A stretch of DNA of 35,240 nucleotides from Batkoa obscura (GCA_030770535.1 JASVEC010000014.1:1142501-1177740), one strand, 5' to 3'; shown: positions 19,379 through 30,888, counted from the stretch's first letter. Notes: a model not told the origin generated them from the letters alone. Program-made: numbers and translations.

Positions 19379-21174
19379 ATGTAAAAAAACTTAAAGTAAT
19401 ATTTTTTTACATTTATTTTATTCATCATACGAATATTCTTTAGTAGTTTAATTCAAGTCTATTTTTTTGATTCGATTCTGTTGGATCATAAATATTACTA
19501 TAAACATATGCATCAATATCACTACTACACGAGGAAATTAACTTTTTTGTATGCTTATAATAATATGAGCAATGTTCTCCTAACTTTTTCGGCTTGTAAG
19601 AGTGTTTTTAATTACCTTTTATTTTGGGCTACAACCCAACCTACAGCTATTTTACTATCTTGGCTTTAAATTCATTAAAATATAATTCCACGAAATTTAA
19701 AAAGGGACGACTATACCTGAGGCAATTAATTATAATACTGTAAGCTCCACCATGTGATATTCATTTTTTCTCCTAACCCAATTCCCTCCCTCCCCTTCAT
19801 CTAAAATAAGTGTTCTAGTCTAGCATTGTCAAAAATGTAACACATTTTTCTTTGTTTTTAGTAATCAATTCATGAAATCATGAAATTATTTATCTTTATC
19901 TGATCTGATATAATTTCGATTCATCAATTAATTTACTATGCTCTCTTATTTTTGATTCCGAAAGTACTACAATATTGATTTACACTAGTATTTGTTTTGT
20001 AGATTTAGAAACAAATTATCCTTTTTATATCTTTTTATAGATACAAAAATCCATTATAGTATGTTCTTAAAGCATATGACTCCTCCCATCTACAAAAAGT
20101 AACTAAAACTTATCAGAAATTAACTTTTTCCTCTTGTCTACATAAAGCCAACGTTCTAATAAATAGTATCTTTATTATTCCAATTTTTAGACACTTTATT
20201 TTAGTGCCTTCAGTACAGCTATTTACAAACTAATCTATTCGATTTTTAATTTGATCTATTCTTGCTGTATTGACGTTAATAATTTTCTCCCATTGTTTAT
20301 CCAATTTATCTTTAATTGTTCAAGACTAAATTAAATAGCATTTTGTCAGTAATGCACTCATAACTATAATCTTTAACAGCCCTTTCTTTATCTTGTTTTT
20401 TATGTTTACCTTTTGTTTTGTGGCTTGAATCTTTACAGTTTATAATCTTCACTTTATTTTACACTTTTTTTACAATAAAGCTTTTTGAAGCCATTATATA
20501 TATTATGATGTTTGATACCCCAGGATTGTGGCCAACTCTTTTAATAATTATCATACTATTTATATTTTGTCTACAATAGTTTCGTTTTTAATCTTCTTTT
20601 CCAATGGTTTATTTGGCTTTTGAGTTCTGTGATTGGGTCTTATTATAACATTAGTTTTGCTTTTCAATATTAAACCCCCCCTTTGGAGAATACCAAGTAA
20701 CTCATTATCTTTATGTCTTTCCATACTTTTTTGATAAACTTTTCTTTAAGAATTAGAAATTAAAGCAATAAAAGTTATAGTTATTGATTTATTCAATATA
20801 CCACCGGGGCGAGCTAACAGAGTAAAAAACGAACACCTCTAAAAAGCCTTTCCTTTTTTACCTTTTTAAACCCTGTTTTTTGGCTAACTCGTCTAAAAAT
20901 TAACTTATGTGAAAATAGTTTAATTGCTTAATACCCCCTCCCATCTTGAAAATACTTTTATTAGTTTCATTTCCTTCAAGTATAAGTATCATCTGATTCA
21001 ATTGTGATGTCTATTCCATTATGATTTCCATTCAAGTAGCCGGGGTTTATTTTATCAACTTTTTTTTGGTAAAATAATCTTCTATCTTATATTATAATTA
21101 AAAGATAATTATAATATTGTTTTTTTAACTAAAAGCCAATCATTTTTTATAATTTCAACTTATACTAAATTTAG

Positions 21175-21412
21175 CAATAGTATAACTATTGAAAATAACT
21201 TGATTCAAATTAAAATACTAAAGTTGATTCGAGGAATATCTTAGCTGGAGGGTAGCTTTTAAAAAATCCTCACTGCATTTAAATCGAATCACTGGTTATT
21301 CAATTAAAAATACCAAAATTTGGAACAAAGTTTTGTTGCTCAACTGATCCAAACGATTATGCATTTGAGAGTAACGCTTCTGAATCTAGTTGGGCTTGCG
21401 ATATTAAATTTA
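21175..21412 (-). repeat. Inverted end, right copy
   Basis: Reverse complement of the left copy, with AAGCCCAACTAGATTCAGAA at its outer edge in place of the A-box-like TAGCTCAGCT. Confidence 0.75.
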
Positions 21413-21926
21413 ATATTTAAAGCTACCTCTTTTGGTAAAATTCATATGAAGTTTTGAAAACAATTTTTGACTAGTAAAATATAAAATGTAAATAAATAAT
21501 TCATATTTTTTCAAATCAACCCCTGTTTTATGTAAATTTAGCTTTTAAGTCCCATATTAAAATTCACTACTTAATAATATTTAAAAACATTTAGATAGCA
21601 AAAAACACAAATACGTAAATAACTCATTAGTTTACAAAATCCTCCATTCTTATATATTGACACAATTATAATCTCTTTGTCAAGGAAATTTTATTTAGTA
21701 TGATTTATAAATAAACAACTTAAATCTATTTTAAAAATTTTCTAAATCTATACAAACATTGTGTTAAATAAAGTCTTGATAAATTTTGATAGCCTCTACC
21801 ATTCTTAAAATAGATATTTAAAGTTGTATTAATTTTAGAATTACTTTGTTTTATAAAAGAAGTATCTATAAATACAAAATAGCTATAAAAAAACCTCTCT
21901 AAAAGTTAAAAGTTAGCTGATTTTCA
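21413..21926. other. Non-coding spacer
   Basis: AT-rich sequence without an open frame, RNA gene or recognised element end. Confidence 0.5.
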
Positions 21927-22304
21927 TTATATATATTGTAAAAAATATCGCTTTGTATAATAAAATTTGATATTTTGTATACTTATAGGGGCGAAGTTCT
22001 GGATATGATTAATTCTTGAAACAGAGTCAGTCAATTGCACCCCTGACATTGATATAAAATTTAAATGATAAATTTGACAACCAAAAGTTGAAAGGTAAAT
22101 TTTAAAGTTTAAAGTCAAATAAACAAAGGGATTAAAAGCTTTGTACATCATAGAATCATCTATTTGATTGATTTGTTTTAAACCTTTTACAATCAGCGTA
22201 TTTGAGTTAGGACTTGGAATCGGAACTGATAAAGTCAAGTTACTAATTTCCCCAAAGTTTAGGATTAACAAAGCTTTATATAAAAACTTACAGCTTTTAC
22301 ACAA
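21927..22304 (-). CDS. Unidentified open frame, 125 codons (doubtful)
   Basis: This is an open stretch with mixed composition (SVPIPSPNSNTLIVKG, STFGCQIYHLNFISMSG) in the less AT-rich part of the window, longer than expected by chance in such DNA. It begins with TTG; the first ATG is about 50 codons in (DDSMMYKAF), so as written it has no normal start. No domain, catalytic motif, signal peptide or convincing membrane segment is visible. GTAAGT lies near its upstream end and could be a splice donor, in which case this would be one exon of a larger gene, but no partner exon is apparent. It may be chance or the remains of a gene. Confidence 0.2.
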   Translation of the reverse strand: MCKSCKFLYKALLILNFGEISNLTLSVPIPSPNSNTLIVKGLKQINQIDDSMMYKAFNPFVYLTLNFKIYLSTFGCQIYHLNFISMSGVQLTDSVSRINHIQNFAPISIQNIKFYYTKRYFLQYI

Positions 22305-23640
22305 GCTTCTTGTTTATTAGAAAATGTTCATAATTATAAAATTAATAATCCTAAGCTTTGTTAGCGAATGGGAGAGCAACATCATTATTTCATTGACAAT
22401 AAAGATTTTAAAAAAATTAAAATTGAGTATTTTTTTGTAAATTTAAAGTTAATAATTAGCTATGCTAGCCCAAGTTGTATTTTTGAATAACAATTACTAA
22501 GACTTGTTTAGATATACTAATGTTAATGTAAGTTAAGGTACAAAAAACAATCATGTAATAGAATAATAAATTTCAAAATATTATAGTTTATGCCTATGAT
22601 TGTATAAAACGATAAATTCAAAAAGCTTAGCTATATAACACTTGCTTCACCTTAAATAACATATCCTTAGCTAGACTATATATAAAATATGATAATTAGT
22701 ATGAAACATCAGACCAAAGTAAAAATTAATGGGCCAACAACTCTCCATTTATATATTTAAAAAAACAAGATCAAAAAGCTAAGTGTCAAAAGCTTCAGCC
22801 AATAACTAGATATTTATTTATAAAAATAAAGTTTATTTTATTACTAACACTAATGAAAACCTGGAAGTTTTTTGATACTATTTGTTTAAATCAATACTAA
22901 TAAAAATTGTTATATATCCGGGTTACTAGTAAAGTGTTGTCTAAAGTATTTTCAAGTATATTGTGAAATCTAAACTATTTTAAAATGTCTATTAAGTTTA
23001 AAAATGGTAGAGAAAAAAGATTTAAAGCTAATGCTATAATACCTTAAAAAGATCCTAATTGTGTAGGTTTTTAAAAAATTATGTTGAAATTACTTTTATG
23101 ATAAAGATTTTGATAAAAACTTCTTAACTTTTAAAATTGATTTTTAAATATTGACATATAAAAAATTAGTTATTTCAAAAAGATTATTTAGTAATATTAG
23201 CTCTATTTTATGATCTAATACAAAAATGGTTTTTATTTCTAGTTTGCAATTTAATTTCTAGGTTTGAGCTATCCCTATCATACTATTTTTATTTTAGACT
23301 GGATAAATTTACTTATTAAATTTTACCTCAAATGCAACTTTTATAAAAATAAATGCCCATTTGTGGAGCCTCATATTCATAGCTATAGAGCTATAGGGAG
23401 GATATTATGATTATATGGCATAATTCACAAATGTGGGTTTTAATAAAGTATTAAAAATGTGTGTTGATAAAAAATCGAAATGAAAATTAAAAAATTATGA
23501 CTAATACTAGACATAAGATTTAAATAATATATTATTGATAATATTAATATTTTTGAAAATTGAATAGCTTGTTTATAATCCCAATCTAATAAACGTATAT
23601 CAAAGGAGCTTTTGGGAACCTTTAAATAGTATACAGCATA
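22305..23640. other. Non-coding spacer
   Basis: No gene or element end was recognised. Sequence is AT-rich with frequent stops in all frames. Confidence 0.5.
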
Positions 23641-23641
23641 T

Positions 23642-23749
23642 GAGAAGATGTCTTTTTGTATTTAAGAATTTTACTAACAATTTTTTCACTCAAACCACAG
23701 GCGCTTAAAAGATAGAGAAAGTGATCAAAGCCAAAAAAACATATCTAAC
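23642..23749 (-). mobile_element. MITE copy 20, decayed
   Basis: Left end GAGAAGATGTC, AAGAATTTTACTAACAATTT, core split by CCACAG before GCGCTTAAAAG, right end ACATATCTA. ATAT-like flanks remain. Confidence 0.7.
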
Positions 23750-23939
23750 ATATATAATTGATTATTACTTTTATTGACTAATTGCAGAATATATTTTAAA
23801 ATTTAATATGAATAAAAAGCTTTTTATAATATAAGAGTATTTTTTATAATCTCATCATTTTTTTGGTTTTCTAAAGCTATTATTGTTGAAAGAGAAAAAA
23901 AAAGAGGTGTATTAAGTTTTTTTTAATATTTCTTTATCA

Positions 23940-24033
23940 TAAATTTAATTTCATTTACTTTTTCTCCATTTCTTTTGAGCATTATTTGAATGGAATAGCT
24001 ATCAGTAAAATTTTTAAACAAAAATACATTTTC
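23940..24033 (+). mobile_element. MITE copy 21, strongly decayed
   Basis: TTCATTTACTTTTTCTCCAT, core TGAGCATTATTTGAATGG, then CAGTAAAATTTTTAAAC and ATACATTTTC. The left terminus is gone. Confidence 0.65.
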
Positions 24034-24640
24034 TATATATGGCTTTTATAATGCTAGTTTCAAAAATTTTGTGATCAATTTTAATTAAATTATTTTTATA
24101 GTTGATTGATTGATTTACGAAATAAATGCAATTATTAAAAATTCTGAAACAATTAATTATATTATTAAATAGATTTATTATTATAATTGATATTTCTTAC
24201 GTAAGCTTAATTACCGTTTTTAATATTTGATTATAGGTTCATATAAGTTAACTTTAATTTATTAAAGTCATTAAAAAATTATATAGAATTTAGTTAACAA
24301 GTGTTTTCAAACTATTTTTTTAAGCTGGATTCTGGTTGTATTCAATAAGCTTATCAGCTTTTATTTGTATTATTTTAAATATATTAACTAGTATTCTTTA
24401 AATTATGTATACAAATAAATTATATTTTTATACTATTAGCATTTAAAATATATATATATATATTTAAATTTTAAAATTTTACAATGCTTAAAATATTTGA
24501 TCATAAATAATTTATTCATTTATAATTAATTTATTTTATAATAATAGCCTCAAATTAATAAAAATTTAAAAAAACAGTACTTCAATTACTATAGGTTTTA
24601 AATAAAGAGCTATATTTAACTTTGATTCAGCTTACAATAT
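24034..24640. other. Non-coding AT-rich spacer
   Basis: Includes an AT microsatellite at about 24450-24463. No gene is seen. Confidence 0.5.
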
Positions 24641-24737
24641 GGGGATGTTTTTCCATGTTTAAGAATTCTACTAACAACCTTTCCACTCAAGTAGCGCTTG
24701 AAAAATGGAAAAAAAATGAAATCAAAAAAACACCACC
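24641..24737 (-). mobile_element. MITE copy 22
   Basis: Complete, with ATAT on both sides. Its right ATAT (24738-24741) is also the left flank of transposon A, so the two elements share one 4-bp site. Confidence 0.9.
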
Positions 24738-25253
24738 ATATGGGGGCTGTCCTAATTGATTTCAGAATCTACTTAGAGATTAATTTAAATTTTAAATTTT
24801 TAAATTTTTGTACCTTTTAATGTGACGGTTAAATCTAAAAAGCCTAAAATTAAATGTCTCTATTTAAAACTTATTTTAATTGTTTCCTTTTCTTAAATAG
24901 CTAATCTTCCTAATTATATAAATACACTTATTTGACTTTATTTTTTGTTGAAAAATAAAATGCAAACTTTCATAACTAAACTTCGAAATCGAATTTTTGA
25001 AAACTTCACTACAATAGGGAGGAGTACACAATATAAACATTATAATTCATTTATATCAATTTTAAGAGCTACTTATAACAACCCAGGGTTTATGGAATTT
25101 TATAATAAAATAAAACAAAGAAAAGATATATTATCAAAGTTTACTATCGATAATAATAAACTTAATCAAGTAATGTATAAAATTAGTGCTTTGAGGGAAA
25201 CAGGAAATAAAAACCAACAAGTAGCGTTATTATCAACTATAGCTTCAGTATAT

Positions 25254-25352
25254 GGGGATGTATTTTTGTATTTAAGAGTTTTACTGACAATTTTTCCACA
25301 TAAATAGCGCTTAAAAAATGGAAAAAATAATGAAACCAAAGAAAACACTCCC
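25254..25352 (-). mobile_element. MITE copy 23
   Basis: CTTCAGTATAT site in A; left flank ATAT, right flank mutated to ATGT. Opposite in direction to MITE 7 at the homologous site of D. Confidence 0.9.
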
Positions 25353-25924
25353 ATGTTCTTTTGATGAATGTAAGAGTTTTGGGTTTAATATAAATATAAA
25401 TCAATATGATTATTCAAAAATAAGTAATAATAATAAAATATCAACATTAAAACCTATTATTAAAAATACAAAAAAAATTAAAGATGACCTAAATTGAAAC
25501 TATTGTACAATATTTACTAAATGATTCAACTATTTCATCAAGATTTAATAAAAAAAATAATGATAGTAAATATTTGTCAGATAATACATATATTAAATAA
25601 AAGTAGAAGAATGATATATAGTAAATATTTGAATGATCTAAGAGATAAAGTAGTAGCTAGGTCAACGTTCTTTAAATATATACCAAGTAATTTCAAGAAT
25701 CCATCAAGAAAAATGGATCTATGTAATATATGTCCCCAGTATACAGTCAGAAAAAAGTTACTTGAAAATAAAATAAATACAGCAAAAAACAAAGCAGAGA
25801 TAGAAGAAAAGTTATACAAATCACATAAATTCTGTGTTGATACTTAAAAAAACACATTTAATGAAACTATTAAAAAATTAAATAACAAAAGTTGTATAAT
25901 AATTCTAGATTTTAAACAAAATAT

Positions 25925-26023
25925 GGGGGTGTTTTTTTTGACTTCATTATTTTTTCCATTTTCTTAGTGCTATTTAAGCGGAAAATTTGCTAGTAAAATT
26001 CTTAAACGCAAAAATACATTCCC
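25925..26023 (+). mobile_element. MITE copy 24
   Basis: AAAATATGG site, directly before the codons for MEIGTRPDS. Ends GGGGGTG and ACATTCCC, flanks ATAT. Confidence 0.9.
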
Positions 26024-26186
26024 ATATGGAAATAGGAACAAGACCAGATTCAATAAATCTAGATCATTATAATAAACAAGCTATATCAGTATTAGGCTTT
26101 GGTGTTTATATTTAAAAGATGATAAAACAATAAGCAAAGTTTACTTTGATTATTTATCTGAAATATTGAATCATGATTCAGCATAT

Positions 26187-26282
26187 GGGGATGTGCTTTT
26201 TTGTTTAAGAATTTTACTATAATCTTCCACTCAAACAGCGCTTAAAAAATGGAAAAATAACGAAACTAAAAAAAACAGCCCC
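26187..26282 (-). mobile_element. MITE copy 25
   Basis: GCATATGC site, flanks ATAT, ends GGGGATG and CAGCCCC. It disrupts the segment between the first and second catalytic aspartates. Confidence 0.9.
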
Positions 26283-27397
26283 ATATGCAAGAGATTGTTT
26301 AATCAATTTGATCTCTATAGAGCTTCTATTTAAAAAGTTTACAAAAACTAAATATATGAGCAGATACATAAAATCATTTTAAATCCCAAGAGTTCCTACA
26401 CTATATGTTTAAAGAAATTCATAAAATAAATAGTAGTTTGAATGTTGATCTTAATTTTTTTGCTGAGCATCATGGAAAAAGTATAATTGATGGACATTTT
26501 GGAAACCTTTCAAAATGGAAAAGTAGTTTTGAAGCGTTAGGTAAAATAGAAGATATCAATCAACTAATTTCAAGATTTGAGGCTTTTATTTGCGAGCATA
26601 ATAAAACTAATAACTCGACTGTTAATAATGGGAAAACAGATACAATTTTTAAAAAGTATAAAAGAAACAAAAATACAAAAAGAATAATAGAGATGCAGGG
26701 CATTAAGAAGTATTTACACTTTATTAAACATAACAATAAACTACATTGTTATCCAGTATCTGATACATCAAAAAAAAGCGATATAGTCCCAATTAAAGTT
26801 ATAGAGTCTATAGAAAACAGAAAAATTAAAAAATCGATCCCAGCTTACTTTACGAAGATAACAGAGAATTTAAAAACTTCGATATTTACTAAGCAAGTAA
26901 GTAGTTTGTTAAATGATAGAAATAGATTGTTAAATGTTAAGATTACTTAAGTTATTAATAGCTAAGTTGATAAATAGTCAAAGAACAAGTAACTGTAATA
27001 ATATGTAAAAACTATTATTACTTGTACTATATAGGGATGGTTAACTATAGTTTTGGGGCTAACTACTCCTTCCTATGCAGCTATTTGTTGCCTTGGCAAT
27101 ATATTAATAATGTAATTATAACATTAAAATAGTTTATTTGATAATAAATCTACAATGTTGGTTATAAAGCAGTTGATAATAAATATTTCTCAATTAAGTT
27201 TTATAAGAACACGTATTTAAGATCTAGTGAAATTCAACTAAACTTACAGTATGAGCTATAATAGAATGATTTAGAACTGTGTCTGGGTACTTTTGTTTTA
27301 ATAAAAGATGTGATTTTATAGAATTTTAAGCGAAGTTTTTAAAATACAAAATTTTTCAAAAATTGGATAAAATAATGAAACTAATTCAGGCAACCCC

Positions 27398-27534
27398 ATA
27401 TAATTTTATAATCATGTTGCAAATCTATTAATAGTTTTTTTAATAAGCTTATAAAAAAAGTCAAAAAATTTGCAGAATTAAATAATTTTATTCATAAAAT
27501 ATATATTTCTCTCTTAAATTAAATATATAAATAT
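27398..27534. other. Short flank between A and MITE 26
   Basis: Identical in reverse to 11952-12088. No gene. Confidence 0.7.
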
Positions 27535-27535
27535 A

Positions 27536-27631
27536 GGAGTGTGTTTTTATATTTAATAATTTTACTAATAATTTTTCCATTCAAATAGCGCTTAAAAGAT
27601 GGGAAAAGTAATGAAGTCAAAAAAACATCCC
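27536..27631 (-). mobile_element. MITE copy 26
   Basis: Mirror partner of MITE 11; ends GGAGTG and ACATCCC with TATA flanks. Confidence 0.85.
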
Positions 27632-27715
27632 TATATTATTAAGTTGATAACTGGATAAAAAGGAGTAGTTAGCTTTAAAACTATAATTGGTCATTTTTGT
27701 ACAACATAATTAATA

Positions 27716-28196
27716 CAAATAATATTTTTGCTTATTATATAAAATATTGGTCTACTAGTTCTAAAATTAATTATAATATAATAATTCATTTGTTTATAAA
27801 ACTAGTTGCAGTCTTATAGCTAATTTGAATATAACTTATATGGTACAATCAATTCAGGGTTCTCTATTTTTGACTTGTTGTGAGAATTCCTAATTGCAAA
27901 AAGCATCATCTCTTCATTTTAATATCTATACTTGGTAACTATAACAAATAATTATAACTGTTATCATGTTTTTTGTATACAGCTCTACCCAGTTTAAATA
28001 TAAATATTAAAAAAATCTAATATAATGATTTGAAGCTTTTTAATTGAACTATTTGCTGGTATTATGTCTTTAATAAAGCTATTAAATTTTATGATATTTT
28101 ATGATAATATCTTCTATTTTAATTATATAAACTAAATTTTTTTGGCTTACGACTAATTGATTAAGTAAAAGCTGCTTTTGACTCTAATTATTAAAC
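27716..28196 (-). mobile_element. Old TEL-like insert in D'
   Basis: Mirror of 11290-11770; AATTGAACTATTTGCTGGTA and GAATTCCTAATTGC are the corresponding landmarks. Confidence 0.6.
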
Positions 28197-28511
28197 ACTA
28201 GTCTTATAATTATTATAACTATTCGCTTTTTGACTATTTATTAACTATTAATACTTTAAATAATATCAATATTTAATAAACTTCTATGATCTACTGAATT
28301 ACTTAGTAAATTTTTTATTTTTTATTTTTTATTTTTTTATTTTCTAGACTATGACTTTAATTGAAATTACATCACTTTTTTTTAATCTGTCAGATACTGG
28401 ATAATAATGTTGTTTATTATCAAGTTTAACAAAATATAAATACTCTTTAATACTCTGTATTTTTATTATTTTCTTTATATTTGTTTTTTTCATACTTTTT
28501 AAAAACTACAT

Positions 28512-28583
28512 CTAAGGGTGTTTTTTTGGTTTCACACTTTTTACATTTCTTAAGTACTATTTAAATGAAAAAATTATTAATAA
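28512..28583 (+). mobile_element. MITE copy 27, right end missing
   Basis: Mirror of MITE 10: AAGGGTGTTTTTTTGGTTTC and the core CTTAAGTACTATTTAAATG. Confidence 0.65.
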
Positions 28584-28757
28584 AAATCTCAAATTCTGAG
28601 ATCAGTTGGATGCTTTTTAGTTTACCTAATGCTTTAAAAACTATCTTTCTGTTATAAAATATTTAAAATATCCATCAACTATCAGCTATCTTTTTTCTGT
28701 AATTCTTATAAACTTTTTAAATATTAAACTAATCAAATAGTTTCCTGCTATACTAAA

Positions 28758-28802
28758 TTATAATTTTTTAGTAAAATTCTTAAACATAAAAATACATTCC
28801 CA
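28758..28802 (+). mobile_element. MITE copy 28, right end only
   Basis: Mirror of MITE 9: TTTTTAGTAAAATTCTTAAA then AATACATTCCC. Confidence 0.65.
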
Positions 28803-29090
28803 TCTTATTGTTTATTGATATAGCATACCACACTTTAATACCAATATAGAGCTTATTTATTATAATAGTCTAAATTTATTAGACTTGTTTTTATTTTTAT
28901 TTTTATTTTTATATCTTATTCAAAGTCTAAAATTATATGATAATTTTTATTACTTAATTTTTTAATAATTCTACCAAATATGTCTTTTTAAGTATTAATA
29001 TAAAAACTTTCTTATTTTTGTTTTATTCTTAAATATTTTTAACTATGTAATAGACATACATATTGTATAAATTTGTTTTCTTGCTATATT

Positions 29091-29110
29091 CTTAAAAAAA
29101 TGCATCCCCA
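29091..29110. mobile_element. MITE copy 29, end fragment
   Basis: Mirror of MITE 8: AAAAAAATGCATCCCC before ATAC. Confidence 0.6.
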
Positions 29111-29256
29111 TACTACTTTCTTTATTAAGTCTTGATAAAATAATTGGGTTATTAAGCAAATATTGCATGTGGTAATTTTAATTTTCTTGTTTTTGTTTTT
29201 TTGTATCTTTAATAGTAGACTGCAATACTAATATTTTATAGTTATCAAAAAAACAT

Positions 29257-29352
29257 GAGAATGTATTTTTATATTCAAGAATTTTACTAATTTTTCCACT
29301 CAAATAGCGCTTAAAAGATGGAAAAAATGCTGAAGCTAAAAAAAACATCCCC
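29257..29352 (-). mobile_element. MITE copy 30
   Basis: Mirror of MITE 7 in D'; left end GAGAATG, right end ACATCCCC. Confidence 0.85.
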
Positions 29353-29504
29353 ATATATTAGAGCTATAGTTGATAATAATTCTACTTACTGGTTCTTATT
29401 TTTTGCTTTTTTAAACCATTAATTGATTGAATTTATTATTATAGATAGTAAACTTTAGCATTCCTTTATTATTTTATTATAAAATTCTATAAACTCTGAG
29501 TTGT

Positions 29505-29968
29505 GTGAAACATCGCTTTGTCAGCTCCATGATTGATTGTAGCATAACAACCATCTAAGTTGTTGTGTTCTCGAGCTTCAGAGACAACCAATCCCACGCT
29601 CTTAGTTTGGTTTGCTATGAGAATTTCTAGCTCCATCCAAAAAGAATATTATCTTCTCATTTTGATATTTATACTTTTCAGAGTATAAAAGAGTTTACAG
29701 AGTATAATAGTCCGAGGCTTTTTGACTGAATTATTCCCTGATATCTCGAACATTTAATAAAGCCACTAAGTTTACTTAATAGTATTTTATATAGATTTTA
29801 CATTAGTATTGTCTATTCTATCTATCTTATATAGCTTGTAACCTATTATGTGCTATTCCTCATAATCCAAGTCTATCTTAGTCAGATAAACTAAGACCTT
29901 TCGACTTATAATGTAGTCAACCCAGCAATAGCTGTTCTTGACTCCAAACCCTGAGTACCAGATTTCAC
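29505..29968 (-). mobile_element. TEL element, full-length internal copy (464 bp), mirror
   Basis: It begins GTGAAACATCGC and ends CCAGATTTCAC and appears to match the 9518 copy base for base. It again joins the truncated end of a B transposon to the interior of a D relic, so the same junction exists in both arms and predates their duplication. Confidence 0.8.
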
Positions 29969-30761
29969 ATTTTGTATTTTAAAAACTTCACTTAATTGAG
30001 AAATATTTATTATCAACTGCTTTATAACCAACATTGTAGATTTATTATCAAATAAACTATTTTAATGTTATAATTACATTATTAATATATTGCCAAGGCA
30101 ACAAATAGCTGCATAGGAAGGAGTAGTTAGCCCCAAAACTATAGTTAACCATCCCTATATAGTACAAGTAATAATAGTTTTTACATATTATTACAGTTAC
30201 TTGTTCTTTGACTATTTATCAACTTAGCTATTAATAACTTAAGTAATCTTAACATTTAACAATCTATTTCTATCATTTAACAAACTACTTACTTGCTTAG
30301 TAAATATCGAAGTTTTTAAATTCTCTGTTATCTTCGTAAAGTAAGCTGGGATCGATTTTTTAATTTTTCTGTTTTCTATAGACTCTATAACTTTAATTGG
30401 GACTATATCGCTTTTTTTTGATGTATCAGATACTGGATAACAATGTAGTTTATTGTTATGTTTAATAAAGTGTAAATACTTCTTAATGCCCTGCATCTCT
30501 ATTATTCTTTTTGTATTTTTGTTTCTTTTATACTTTTTAAAAATTGTATCTGTTTTCCCATTATTAACAGTCGAGTTATTAGTTTTATTATGCTCGCAAA
30601 TAAAAGCCTCAAATCTTGAAATTAGTTGATTGATATCTTCTATTTTACCTAACGCTTCAAAACTACTTTTCCATTTTGAAAGGTTTCCAAAATGTCCATC
30701 AATTATGCTTTTTCCATGATGCTCAGCAAAAAAATTAAGATCAATATTTAAACTACTATTT

Positions 30762-30859
30762 GGGGATGTGTTTTTGTGTTCAAGGATTTTACTAGCAATT
30801 TTTCCACTCAAACAGTGCTTAAAAAATGGAAAAAGTAATGAAGCTAAAAAAACATCCCC
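30762..30859 (-). mobile_element. MITE copy 31
   Basis: Mirror of MITE 6; ATTT duplicated on each side. The C-terminal transposase frame continues into it. Confidence 0.9.
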
Positions 30860-30888
30860 ATTTATTTTATGAATTTGTTTAAATATAT

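Larger units (their letters stand above)
19147..21412. mobile_element. Element-like unit with about 230-bp inverted ends
   Basis: 19147-19378 reappears inverted at 21175-21412. About 195 bases appear identical (CTCTCAAATGCATAATCG through CAAGTTATTTTCAATAGTTA). Only the outer edges differ: TAGCTCAG is present in the left copy only. The 1.8 kb between them has no intact frame. On the reverse strand, 20180-20340 reads faintly like the end of a Tc1/mariner-type transposase (a KLDKQWEKI-like piece, then IDQIKNRID), but this is weak. Alternatives are two inverted copies of a tRNA-derived SINE. Flanking duplications were not found. Confidence 0.5.
24960..26950 (+). pseudogene. Transposase pseudogene in A
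   Basis: Start ATG 24960 (MQTFITKLRNRIFENF); an upstream TTG adds five codons but other copies support the ATG. Segments in order: N-terminal region to KIKDDLN (25493), a segment in a second frame (IETIVQYLLNDSTI), MIYSKYLNDLRDK with CNICPQYT and HKFC as a likely zinc-binding set, catalytic DFKQN, a damaged WAD strand, FAEHHGKSIID, and the lysine-rich C-terminus ending NVKIT. In the better-preserved F1 copy the presumed aspartates lie about 84 and 42 residues apart. MITEs 23, 24 and 25 interrupt the gene. DDD spacing, a Cys/His region and a 4-bp AWWT duplication suggest Sola; I am not certain. Cut-and-paste transposition in the nucleus is the inferred role. Confidence 0.8.
24742..27397 (+). 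mobile_element. Complete transposon copy A
   Basis: 5' terminus GGGGGCTGTCCTAATTGATT, 3' terminus ending AATTCAGGCAACCCC, ATAT on both flanks. The two ends form an imperfect terminal inverted repeat of about 25 bases. It is 2656 bases long with MITEs 23, 24 and 25, about 2.35 kb without. Leader of about 218 bases, one transposase gene, roughly 450-base 3' region containing a palindromic TTAACTATAGTT. This is the best-preserved copy, but the gene is broken. Confidence 0.92.
27632..29504 (-). mobile_element. Old decayed transposon copy D'
   Basis: Mirror image of D, near-identical to it along the visible landmarks. The decay therefore happened before the arm was duplicated, which dates the inverted duplication as younger than D. 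Confidence 0.75.
28254..29504 (-). pseudogene. Transposase relic in D'
   Basis: Mirror of the relic at 9982-11232, with the same decayed islands, including the CAGATACTGGATAATAATGT segment at 28390. It cannot be read as a protein. Confidence 0.65.

Noticed and set aside
19481-19669. A 62-codon open frame
   Set aside because: Short, tyrosine-rich by base composition, with a non-ATG start and no recognisable domain.
20180-21100. A Tc1/mariner transposase on the reverse strand
   Set aside because: Only a faint KLDKQWEKI / IDQIKNRID resemblance is visible, and no DDE strand could be read. It is too weak to annotate as such.
25577-25819. A reverse-strand hydrophobic frame (and its twin at 31575-31835)
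   Set aside because: It is the antisense shadow of the transposase zinc-binding region; the hydrophobic look comes from T-rich complement.
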